Shown in pieces: positions 54,708-62,851 of a stretch of DNA of 64,000 nt. The translations under genes were made by a program, and so were the position numbers. This stretch comes from F23-D06 sp963603365 (GTDB lineage: Bacteria > Bacteroidota > Bacteroidia > Bacteroidales > WCHB1-69). The notes beneath the pieces are model-generated. The model was not told the origin of the DNA. It searched no databases and saw only the letters and a program-made list of their open reading frames with translations. The stretch is from positions 1 to 64,000 of the forward strand of contig CAVCMI010000001.1 of NCBI GenBank assembly GCA_963603365.1, given 5' to 3'. Positions within the stretch are counted from its first letter, which is position 1. The number at the start of each line of letters is the position of its first letter.

Positions 54708-56555
54708 ATGAACCGCATCGTTTTGTTGGCACTTGCCTTGACCTGCACAGCCGTTCTGCGAGCCCAAAGTGTAGACTCGGCACATCTGCTCATCAACTAT
54801 GTGCCCAAGCTTACTAACGCCTCAAAAATAAACCGGCAGGCAAACATCGTCGATACTGTCCAAAAAAAGGTGGTCTTCAAATACACCATCTCCCCGCAGA
54901 AACCTGAACTTACTTTCGCCCCGACCCGTATAGATGTCAGCAAACTCAGCCCTGAGTTTCAAGAACGCTATTACCGCAACTATCTCAAAGTCGGGTTCGG
55001 GTACCCGATTACACCGCTCGCGGAGCTGTCGGTGCACAACACCAGAAACAGCAAGTTCTCGTACGGGCTCAACTTCCATCATTTCTCCTCTTGGGCCGAG
55101 CCTGTCGGGAAAACACAGAAACAATACGCATACGCCCCCACGAGCGACACCCGCACCCATCTTTTCTTGAACAGATACTTCAAAAACTATACTTTCTACT
55201 CTTCCGCCGGCTATAACCACGAACTGGCCAATCTCTATGGTTACAACAGAAACTGGGGCATCGATTCCTCCTATTACGGAAAAAATTACCGGGACAGCAT
55301 CCGCAACAGTTTCCACCATGTTTACTTCAACGCCGGCATCCGCTCAAACTATACGGTAGAAGACAAGCGGGTAAAAGAGGACGTGCGGCTGCATTACGAT
55401 TTTATCCATACCCGCCACAAGGATATGGAGCACACCGCCGGAGTGAATGCATTTGTGGCATACGACACCCGGTTCCTGAAAATATCAGGGTACCAGCATT
55501 ACCAGTTGGATTTCAATTTTGACTATCACAACAACACTTGGGGCGACTCTGTTGTTATCGGAACGGAAGTCAACAATCCCCGTACCGTCAGGAGGGCGGA
55601 CAATTCTTTCAAGATGGAGTTTCGTCCCACTATGAATTTCACCATAAAAGAGTACCATATTCTGGCTGGAGTCGGAGTGCCCGTCATCGTGTCGAACAGC
55701 AAAGCCCAATGTCCGGTCTATCCCATGGCCGAACTTCAGTTAGGGCTTGTGCGCGGTCTCCTGAGCCTGTATGCCGGCGTGGACGGGAAATCTGAATACA
55801 ATTCCCTGCAAAACCTCCTTTATGAGAACCCTTACGTAAAACCGAACCTTGACAGCCTGCGCTTCACTAAAACGCAGGTCAGCATATACGGCGGCATTAA
55901 GGGCAACATCGTCAAGAAACTGAATTACCACATTTCGGCCCGTTATTCGTATGTGCGAGACCTCTCTATCTTTGTGCTTGACACCAACAGTCTGTTGAAA
56001 AACCAGTTTGATGTTGCTTACGCTGAAAAGGCAAGCGTGCTGAATGTCTGCGCCAACTTGAGCTGGGAGACGGTTGACCATTTGCTTCTGAACCTCAATG
56101 CGGGCTACAACGGCTACTATTTCAATAACGGCACAGAACACCCTGAACACGCGTGGTACAAACCATCATGGACAATCGGCTTCGACGGCCGGTACATACT
56201 CAATCAAAAGTTCGTATTTGACCTGAATGCGCAAGTCGGCTTTGGACGTTGGGCGCTCGTTCCGCAGACCTCCACCGACGAGGATGGAAACACGTACATA
56301 GCCTCGTACCGTGCGGAGAACGACCTTAAGAAAAACGAAGACGGCAAAAGAGAGGTGAAACCGATACTTAATTTCGGCATCGGGTTCGAATATCTCATAA
56401 CCAAGCAGTTTACTGCCTGGGCTGCCGTAAACAACATTGGTTGCCAATATGCCTCAAAATATTACGCCTTCAACAATTTCGGCATAAATGTAATGGCCGG
56501 GATCTCCTACTCTTTCGGCAACGAGCCGTTCAAAACCATTAAGAAAAAAAGATAA
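54708..56555 (+). CDS. Outer-membrane beta-barrel protein
   Basis: A 615-residue protein starting at MNRIVLLALAL (signal peptide to about residue 20; the frame extends 12 codons further upstream). The mature part is full of alternating amphipathic strands with aromatic girdles (YLKVGFGYPITPLAELSVHN, TWAAVNNIGCQYASKYYAF). It ends SYSFGNEPFKTIKKKR rather than in a terminal aromatic residue. It is TonB-receptor-like in barrel character but has no plug domain, so it is more likely a porin or assembly partner. It lies between the TPR protein and the dipeptidase in one transcript. Confidence 0.85.
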   Translation: MNRIVLLALALTCTAVLRAQSVDSAHLLINYVPKLTNASKINRQANIVDTVQKKVVFKYTISPQKPELTFAPTRIDVSKLSPEFQERYYRNYLKVGFGYPITPLAELSVHNTRNSKFSYGLNFHHFSSWAEPVGKTQKQYAYAPTSDTRTHLFLNRYFKNYTFYSSAGYNHELANLYGYNRNWGIDSSYYGKNYRDSIRNSFHHVYFNAGIRSNYTVEDKRVKEDVRLHYDFIHTRHKDMEHTAGVNAFVAYDTRFLKISGYQHYQLDFNFDYHNNTWGDSVVIGTEVNNPRTVRRADNSFKMEFRPTMNFTIKEYHILAGVGVPVIVSNSKAQCPVYPMAELQLGLVRGLLSLYAGVDGKSEYNSLQNLLYENPYVKPNLDSLRFTKTQVSIYGGIKGNIVKKLNYHISARYSYVRDLSIFVLDTNSLLKNQFDVAYAEKASVLNVCANLSWETVDHLLLNLNAGYNGYYFNNGTEHPEHAWYKPSWTIGFDGRYILNQKFVFDLNAQVGFGRWALVPQTSTDEDGNTYIASYRAENDLKKNEDGKREVKPILNFGIGFEYLITKQFTAWAAVNNIGCQYASKYYAFNNFGINVMAGISYSFGNEPFKTIKKKR

Positions 56556-56585
56556 CAGTACCAAAATCAACAATTAAACAATTAT

Positions 56586-58328
56586 ATGAAAAAAGGTTTT
56601 TTATTATCTGTATTGTGCTGCCTTGTGGCCGTGGAAACGGCATGGGCATGCACCAATTTCATCGTCACGAAAGGAGCCAGCAAGGACGGCTCATGCTTCA
56701 TGACTTACGCCGCCGACTCGCACACCCTGTACGGCGAACTCTATTACCGTCCTGCCAAGGACTATCCTGCCGGAGCCATGATGGACATTGTGGAATGGGA
56801 TACGGGAAAGCTGTTAGGGCAGATTCCACAAGTGTCTCATACTTATTCTGTTGTAGGCAATATGAACGAATGGCAGTTGGCCATTGGCGAGACCACCTAC
56901 GGCGGCATTGAGGAATTGATGCACGGACAGGGTCTCATCGACTATGGCTCACTGATTTACATTACGCTGCAGCGTGCCAAGAACGCCCGTGAAGCCATCA
57001 AGGTGATGGCAGAATTGCTTGATACGTACGGCTATGCCAGCGAGGGAGAGTCCTTTTCCATCGTTGACCCTAACGAGGCTTGGGTTATGGACCTTATCGG
57101 CAAGGGAGAGAAGATGGTTGATGCCAAAGGAAAAATTGTGAAAGGCTGGAGCAACGGTGCCGTGTGGGTGGCTCGCCGCATCCCCGACGGCTATGTCAGC
57201 GGACATGCCAACCAATCGCGCATCACGACATTCCCGCTGCGGGACGGCAAGACTTCCATCACCAGCAAGGAACTGAACAAGATTTTCTTGCCTACGGTAG
57301 AAACCGTCTATGCCTATGATGTTGTTTCGTTCGCCAAACTGAAAGGGCTTTACCCGAAAGACGCGCCGGATGCCAAGTTCAGCTTCTGCGACACCTACAA
57401 TCCCATCACCTTCGGCGGCGCCCGTGGCTGTGAGGCACGCGTCTGGGCATTCTTCAATCGTTGTAACCCTGCTGAAATGGCACAGTATGAAGACTATGCC
57501 CGTGGCGACAATCTCTCACACCGCTTCCCGCTGTGGGTAAAACCCGCCGACAAGAGCAAGATTGATGCCCGCTTTATGATGGACGCCATGCGCGACCACT
57601 ACGAAGGAACAACAATGGACATGACCAAAGACTTGGGCGCCGGACCTTTCAAATGCCCCTACCGCTGGCGTCCTATGAACTGGGAACTGAACGGAAAAGA
57701 ATACCTGCACGAAAGGGCTACGGCCACCCAACAGACGGGCTTCTCCTTTGTGGCCCAATGCCGCAGTTGGCTGCCCGACTGGTTTGGCGGCGTTTTCTGG
57801 TTCGGCGTTGACGATGCTGCTTCGTCGTGCTATGTGCCCATGTTCTGCGGCATTGACCGTATCCCGATGGAATTTGCCGAGGGCAACGGCTCTATGACGG
57901 AATACTCTAATACAGCCGCTTTCTGGACCTTTACCAAAGTCAGCAACTTCGTCTATTCCCGTTATTGTGACATGATTAAGCATGTGAACGAAAAACAGGC
58001 TTATTGGGAAAACAAGTTCCTGAAAGACATCGATGATATGACAGACCAGATGAAGACACTCTGCACCAGCCATCCGGACAAGGCACGCCAAGCCCTCAAC
58101 GCATACTCGGCACAGGCTTCGCGCAATGTCTGCAAAGAGTGGAACGACCTCTTCATTTACCTGTTAGTGAAATACAATGACGGGAACGTAAAGAAAGAAG
58201 AGAACGGCAAATTCAAGGTTACGGGAACGACCGTTCCGCAGTGTGAATTTCCGGACCAGCCGCGATACCGTGATGAGTGGTACAAAATGATTGTGAATGA
58301 CTGCGGCAGCAATATCGAAGCAAAGTAA
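56586..58328 (+). CDS. C69-family dipeptidase
   Basis: A 580-residue N-terminal nucleophile hydrolase of peptidase family C69. The signal peptide ends AWA and exposes Cys22 as the catalytic nucleophile in CTNFIVTKGAS. Family blocks MTYAADSHTLYGEL, NEWQLAIGETTYGG and FSIVDPNEAWVMDL follow. It cleaves small peptides in the periplasm or outside the cell. It is the last gene before a strong terminator and 30 bases after the barrel gene. Length is normal for the Bacteroidales type. Confidence 0.95.
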   Translation: MKKGFLLSVLCCLVAVETAWACTNFIVTKGASKDGSCFMTYAADSHTLYGELYYRPAKDYPAGAMMDIVEWDTGKLLGQIPQVSHTYSVVGNMNEWQLAIGETTYGGIEELMHGQGLIDYGSLIYITLQRAKNAREAIKVMAELLDTYGYASEGESFSIVDPNEAWVMDLIGKGEKMVDAKGKIVKGWSNGAVWVARRIPDGYVSGHANQSRITTFPLRDGKTSITSKELNKIFLPTVETVYAYDVVSFAKLKGLYPKDAPDAKFSFCDTYNPITFGGARGCEARVWAFFNRCNPAEMAQYEDYARGDNLSHRFPLWVKPADKSKIDARFMMDAMRDHYEGTTMDMTKDLGAGPFKCPYRWRPMNWELNGKEYLHERATATQQTGFSFVAQCRSWLPDWFGGVFWFGVDDAASSCYVPMFCGIDRIPMEFAEGNGSMTEYSNTAAFWTFTKVSNFVYSRYCDMIKHVNEKQAYWENKFLKDIDDMTDQMKTLCTSHPDKARQALNAYSAQASRNVCKEWNDLFIYLLVKYNDGNVKKEENGKFKVTGTTVPQCEFPDQPRYRDEWYKMIVNDCGSNIEAK

Positions 58329-58362
58329 CAATGCTTTTCATGATGACGTATTTCACGTAATG

Positions 58363-58401
58363 AAAAGGGGCAGATTTCGGAAAGAAATCTGCCCCTTTTT
58401 T
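58363..58401. terminator. Strong bidirectional terminator
   Basis: AAAAGGGGCAGATTTC pairs with GAAATCTGCCCCTTTT around a 5-nt loop, a perfect 16-bp stem with A-run and T-run flanks. It ends the dipeptidase operon and probably the convergent Nfn operon. Confidence 0.9.
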
Positions 58402-58457
58402 GTATCGGTTATTGAAGGATGCTCCGGGAATGAAAACCGGGCAACGTTGTGGGTGCA

Positions 58458-60728
58458 TTATTCTGTTTTTGACAGCATCCCGTCGATGGCGCGGGCAGCT
58501 TTTTTGCCTGCTCCCATTGCCAAGATGACGGTGGCGGCGCCGCTGACGGCATCGCCGCCGGCAAAGACTCCCTTGCGTGAAGTTTGCCCGTTCTCATCGG
58601 TCATGATGCAGCCTTTGCGGTCGGTGTCAAGGTGCGGAGTAGTGCTCCGTATCAGCGGGTTGGGTGACGTGCCCAGCGCCATAATGACCATATCAGCATC
58701 TATCACAAACTCGGAACCCTTTACTTCCACAGGACTTCTTCTGCCCGAGGCATCGGGTTCGCCGAGTTCCATTCTGACACATTCAAGACCCTTGACCCAT
58801 CCGTTTTCATCAGCAAGCACTCTGACGGGGTTGCACAAAAGATTGAAGACGATGCCCTCCTCCTTGGCGTGGTGAACCTCCTCGGCTCTGGCTGGCAGTT
58901 CTTTTTCAGAACGGCGATAGACAATATGCACGTCCGCACCCAACCGCAACGCGGTACGTGCCGCATCCATGGCCACATTGCCGCCGCCAACAACCGCTAC
59001 GCGCTTGCCTATATAGTTAGGCGTGTCGTAGCCCTCCTTGTAAGAAAACAGCAGGTTGTTGCGGGTCAGAAACTCATTTGCCGAGACTACGCCGCAGCTG
59101 TTTTCTCCCGGAATGTTCATAAAGCGCGGGAATCCGGCTCCGGTGCCGATGAATACGGCCTCAAAACCCTCTTTGTCGAGCAAATCATCGATAGACATCG
59201 TGCGGCCAACTACTACATCTTTCTCAAAATGCGCACCTAAACGCCGTACGCTTTCAACCTCTTTCTTCACGACGGTATCTTTAGGAAGCCGGAACGAGGG
59301 AATGCCATATACCAACACGCCGCCGAACTCATGGAGAGCTTCAAATATCGTCACATCGTATCCTTTGGCCAGCAAATCCTTGGCGCAGGTGAGTCCTGAG
59401 GGACCGCTGCCGATGATGGCCACCTTGTGCCCGTTTTTGGCCGCTTTGTGTTCAAAGGCAATGTTATGCGCAATTGCCCAATCGCCAACAAAGCGTTCCA
59501 GTTTGCCGATGGCGACAGGTTCAAACTTTTTGCCCATTACGCAGCTGCCTTCGCATTGTGACTCTTGTGGACAGACACGGCCGCAAACTGCCGGAAGGGC
59601 AGAATCCAGACTTATGACGTGTGCGGCCTCTTCAAAGTTCCCTTGCTTGATTTCATGAATAAAAGCCGGGATTTTGATATTCACGGGGCAGCTTTTCACG
59701 CATTGAGGGTCTTTGCAGGAAAGGCAACGTTGGGCCTCTCTCATCGCTTCTTCGGCGTTGTATCCCAAGCAGACCTCATCAAAATTCTTGGCTCTTACTT
59801 CAGGTTTCTGTTCCAGCACAGGCACTCTATGGTGCTTGTCGAACGTCTCTTCGCTGATTCCGCCGATAAAGCATTGGTGTCCCTCTGCTTTTTCGGCCTG
59901 TTCGAGTTGTTTGCGGGTCTCTATATGCTGGTACATGGCCTGCCGCTTCATAGCCTCGTCAAAGTCTATGTCTGTGCCGATGAATTCGGGACCGTCCACA
60001 CAGGTGAATTTCGTCTTTCCGGCTACCGACACGCGGCAGGCGCCGCACATGCCGGTGCCATCCACCATGATAGAGTTGAGGGAAACAATGCACCTGATGC
60101 CCAGTTCTGTGGCGGTCATAGTTGCATATTTCATCATAATCATCGGGCCGATAGCCACAACGGTGTCGTAATGGTGACCTTGGGCCACGAGGTCGCGCAG
60201 CACGTCAGTAACGACGCCTTTGCGCCCAACAGAGCCGTCGTCGCTGGTGATATACAGGTTGCTGACACTTCGGAGCTCTTTTTCGAAAATGAGCAGCTCT
60301 TTGGTGCGAGCCCCTATGATGCAGTCGGCGGTGACGCCATGTTCGTGCAGCCATTTCACTTGCGGATAGATGGGGGCGATGCCCACGCCGCCGCCAATGA
60401 AGACCACACGGTGCTGGCGCAGCGCTTCATCAGACATCTTCACCAGTTCAGAGGGGTTGCCAAGAGGACCTGCCACATCGCTGAATGAATCGCCCGTATT
60501 GAACTGGGCTATCTTGCGGGTTGACTCTCCGATCGCTTTGAATACAATCGTAACGGTACCTTTCGTTCTGTCATAATCGGCAATGGTCAGCGGAATGCGT
60601 TCGGCATTAGGGGTTGACTTGACAATCAGGAACTGCCCCGGCAGGGCAGATTGGGCCAGCCGGGATGCCGTGATATCCATTTGATAGGTATCACCTTTGA
60701 ACTCAATTTTCTTTACAATAGTAAACAT
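58458..60728 (-). CDS. Fused NfnA-NfnB-like ferredoxin/NADP(H) flavoprotein
   Basis: A 756-residue fusion of two normally separate subunits. Residues ~1-280 are the small FAD/NAD unit (ferredoxin reductase fold) with a [2Fe-2S] site GMCGACRVSVAG.TKFTC. Residues ~300-756 are the large glutamate-synthase-small-subunit-like unit: CLSCKDPQCVKSCPVNIKIP and GRVCPQESQCEGSC for 4Fe-4S clusters, FAD site AIIGSGPSGLTCA, NADPH site VVGGGNVAMDAARTA. In separate form this pair is the electron-bifurcating NADH-dependent ferredoxin:NADP+ oxidoreductase. Databases often call the fusion glutamate synthase; no large glutamate synthase subunit is here, and the neighbour hydrogenase supports the redox role. Confidence 0.88.
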   Translation of the reverse strand: MFTIVKKIEFKGDTYQMDITASRLAQSALPGQFLIVKSTPNAERIPLTIADYDRTKGTVTIVFKAIGESTRKIAQFNTGDSFSDVAGPLGNPSELVKMSDEALRQHRVVFIGGGVGIAPIYPQVKWLHEHGVTADCIIGARTKELLIFEKELRSVSNLYITSDDGSVGRKGVVTDVLRDLVAQGHHYDTVVAIGPMIMMKYATMTATELGIRCIVSLNSIMVDGTGMCGACRVSVAGKTKFTCVDGPEFIGTDIDFDEAMKRQAMYQHIETRKQLEQAEKAEGHQCFIGGISEETFDKHHRVPVLEQKPEVRAKNFDEVCLGYNAEEAMREAQRCLSCKDPQCVKSCPVNIKIPAFIHEIKQGNFEEAAHVISLDSALPAVCGRVCPQESQCEGSCVMGKKFEPVAIGKLERFVGDWAIAHNIAFEHKAAKNGHKVAIIGSGPSGLTCAKDLLAKGYDVTIFEALHEFGGVLVYGIPSFRLPKDTVVKKEVESVRRLGAHFEKDVVVGRTMSIDDLLDKEGFEAVFIGTGAGFPRFMNIPGENSCGVVSANEFLTRNNLLFSYKEGYDTPNYIGKRVAVVGGGNVAMDAARTALRLGADVHIVYRRSEKELPARAEEVHHAKEEGIVFNLLCNPVRVLADENGWVKGLECVRMELGEPDASGRRSPVEVKGSEFVIDADMVIMALGTSPNPLIRSTTPHLDTDRKGCIMTDENGQTSRKGVFAGGDAVSGAATVILAMGAGKKAARAIDGMLSKTE

Positions 60729-60770
60729 AGCATTTGCTTTTTGTCTATTTAAAATCGTTGTTTGACTTCT

Positions 60771-61352
60771 TTACAACTGTGACAAGGCATTGCGGATATT
60801 ATTCTGTGTGTTTTCTATAGAGTCGGAAGCGTCAACAGGCACCAGTCGTCCGTCGGCCTTGTAGTAATCGATGACGTTTTTGCTTTTTGTTTCGTATTCG
60901 ATGAGACGATGCAGAATTGTCGCCTCGTTGTCGTCAGAGCGGTGAGAAATCAGCGATCGCTGTTCCAGCCGGAGGATGAGTTCCTCGCGGGGTACCTCGA
61001 TAGAGAGGACGCAGCGGATATGCTGTCCCGTGCGATTCATCATCTCATCGAGGGCTTTGGCTTGAGCCACCGTTCTCGGGAATCCGTCGAGAATGCAGCT
61101 GCGGTCTGTGCCGGTGATGGCTTTCTCGACCATCTCGATCACGATTTCATCAGCAACAAGATTCCCTTGGTCCAGTTCTTTCTGCACAAACTGTCCGAGT
61201 GGAGTTTGCTCTGCAACCTCCTTGCGCAGCAGGTCACCCGTAGAAAGATGCACCATGTCGTATCTTTTAGCCATCAGGTCGGCATGGGTTCCTTTTCCGG
61301 CGCCGGGCGCCCCGAAAATAATGATGTGTTGTTGAGTGTTATGGTCTTGCAT
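60771..61352 (-). CDS. adk: Adenylate kinase
   Basis: A 193-residue kinase that interconverts ATP + AMP and 2 ADP. The P-loop GAPGAGKGT is at residues 14-22; HLSTGDLLRKEV (AMP-binding), DGFPRTVAQA and the DNEATILHRL segment are standard. The LID is short, so it is the zinc-free small form. It lies 18 bases after the hydrogenase-like gene and 42 before the Nfn fusion, so it is part of that transcript. Confidence 0.96.
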   Translation of the reverse strand: MQDHNTQQHIIIFGAPGAGKGTHADLMAKRYDMVHLSTGDLLRKEVAEQTPLGQFVQKELDQGNLVADEIVIEMVEKAITGTDRSCILDGFPRTVAQAKALDEMMNRTGQHIRCVLSIEVPREELILRLEQRSLISHRSDDNEATILHRLIEYETKSKNVIDYYKADGRLVPVDASDSIENTQNNIRNALSQL

Positions 61353-61370
61353 TGTTGTTTGGTGTCAATG

Positions 61371-62828
61371 TTATTCTTGTTTTTTCTCATTGTCCTTGCT
61401 CAAGTCATACAGCCTTACAGAGTTGTAGATGGTGCGTTCTTTTGCTTCGTTGCCGTATTTTTCCACATCCACCACATTCCTTGGACTATGGGTGATGCAA
61501 AGCGGACCGTTCAGGCAGCCGCCATCGCAAGCCATACCCTCAAAGAAATTCTCGGCTGCCTTGCCCACTTTGAGCTTGAGCAGGTTGAGTTTGCACTCTT
61601 CAATGCCGTTCATGACAACAGGCTTCAGTCCGTCGACGCCCATGTCTTTGGCCACGTCTGTTACACCTTGCGTAATGCCGCCTGACTTGGCGAAGATGCG
61701 GCCGTAGAAAGATGCGTTGTTCAGCTCGGTGTCTTCCTGTGCAGCCGTGTCGATGCCGCGGGCATCCATAAAGGCTTGCAGTTCTTCAAAAGACATCACG
61801 CTGTCTACCATGCCGTCGGTTTTCGGAAGACGGTATTCCATTTTCTTGGAACTGCAGGGCCCGATGAACACGACCTTTGCTGTAGGGTCAGAGTGTTTGA
61901 TGAGCCGGGCGGTCTGTACCATAGGTGAAACCGACGAGGAAACGTATTGTTTCAGGGTCGGGAAGTTCTTTTCAATAAAGGCCACAAACGAAGGACAACA
62001 CGAGGTGGTCAGCATCTTCTTTTCGCTCCACTCCTTAACTTCGTGATACAGGGTGATGTCGGCTCCGAGGGCTGCCTCTACCACTTGATGGAAACCTAAT
62101 TTCTGGATGGCGGTAACCACCTGTGTCACCCTGCCGAAACGGCATTGGCTGACAATGGCCGGTGCAATGACGGCATAGACCCTGTATTTGGTGTTGTTCT
62201 CTGACTTTTTCAGAATGTCCACAATGTCGAGCACGAGCGACTTGTCGGAAATGGCGCCGAACGGGCATTTGTATACACAAGCGCCGCAGGAGATGCACTT
62301 GCTGTTGTCGATTTTTGCCTTGCGGTTCTCGTCCATAGAGATGGCTTTCACCTTGCAGCTGACCATGCAGGGGCGGTGTTGGAGGATAATGGCGGTATAG
62401 GGGCAGGCCTTGGTACATTTGCCGCACTCTATGCACTTCTCTTTGTCCACTACAGCCTTGTGGTTGATAATGGTGATGGCGTCCTTAGGACAAACCTCTT
62501 TGCAGTTGTGCACCAGACATCCGCGGCAGGCCGGGGTTACATAGATGCCGTCGATAGGACATTCATCGCAGGCACTGTCAATGACTTCTATGACATTGGG
62601 GTTCTCCTTGTTGCCGCCCATGGCCACTTGAATGCGGTCTTGGATGATGGCGCGCTCCTTATAGATGCAGCAACGGGTTTCAGGTTTCGGACCCGGACTG
62701 ATCAGTTTCGGTATATCCATATAGGCGTTTTCAAGCCCGCCATCGTATGCTCTTCTGATCACCTCTTTGAGAACTCTGTATTTGATGAGTTGAACGTTAG
62801 TGTCAAAAATTCTTGTTTTGTTGTCCAT
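61371..62828 (-). CDS. [FeFe]-hydrogenase-like protein (group B/C type)
   Basis: A 485-residue iron-sulfur protein. Multiple Cys sets lie in the first ~190 residues, including ferredoxin-type C132xxC135xxC138xxxC142 and C178xxC181xxC184xxxC188. H-cluster motifs are L1 TSCCP (275-279), L2 GPCSSKKMEY (323-332, Gly instead of the usual Met) and L3 E430..ACDGGC (Cys434, Cys438). All four H-cluster cysteines and the proton-path Cys277 are present. The L2 change and lack of the GGGQP ending point to group B or C rather than the classic enzymes. It follows a SpoIIE-type phosphatase, as recalled for such genes. A small-molecule-redox or sensory role is possible. Confidence 0.85.
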   Translation of the reverse strand: MDNKTRIFDTNVQLIKYRVLKEVIRRAYDGGLENAYMDIPKLISPGPKPETRCCIYKERAIIQDRIQVAMGGNKENPNVIEVIDSACDECPIDGIYVTPACRGCLVHNCKEVCPKDAITIINHKAVVDKEKCIECGKCTKACPYTAIILQHRPCMVSCKVKAISMDENRKAKIDNSKCISCGACVYKCPFGAISDKSLVLDIVDILKKSENNTKYRVYAVIAPAIVSQCRFGRVTQVVTAIQKLGFHQVVEAALGADITLYHEVKEWSEKKMLTTSCCPSFVAFIEKNFPTLKQYVSSSVSPMVQTARLIKHSDPTAKVVFIGPCSSKKMEYRLPKTDGMVDSVMSFEELQAFMDARGIDTAAQEDTELNNASFYGRIFAKSGGITQGVTDVAKDMGVDGLKPVVMNGIEECKLNLLKLKVGKAAENFFEGMACDGGCLNGPLCITHSPRNVVDVEKYGNEAKERTIYNSVRLYDLSKDNEKKQE

Positions 62829-62851
62829 TTTTTTAAGATTAAAATGTCAAA

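Noticed and set aside
58350..58365. Second parS-like sequence (TTTCACGT core)
   Set aside because: Only a half-site match, adjacent to a terminator; its presence shows that such partial matches arise by chance.
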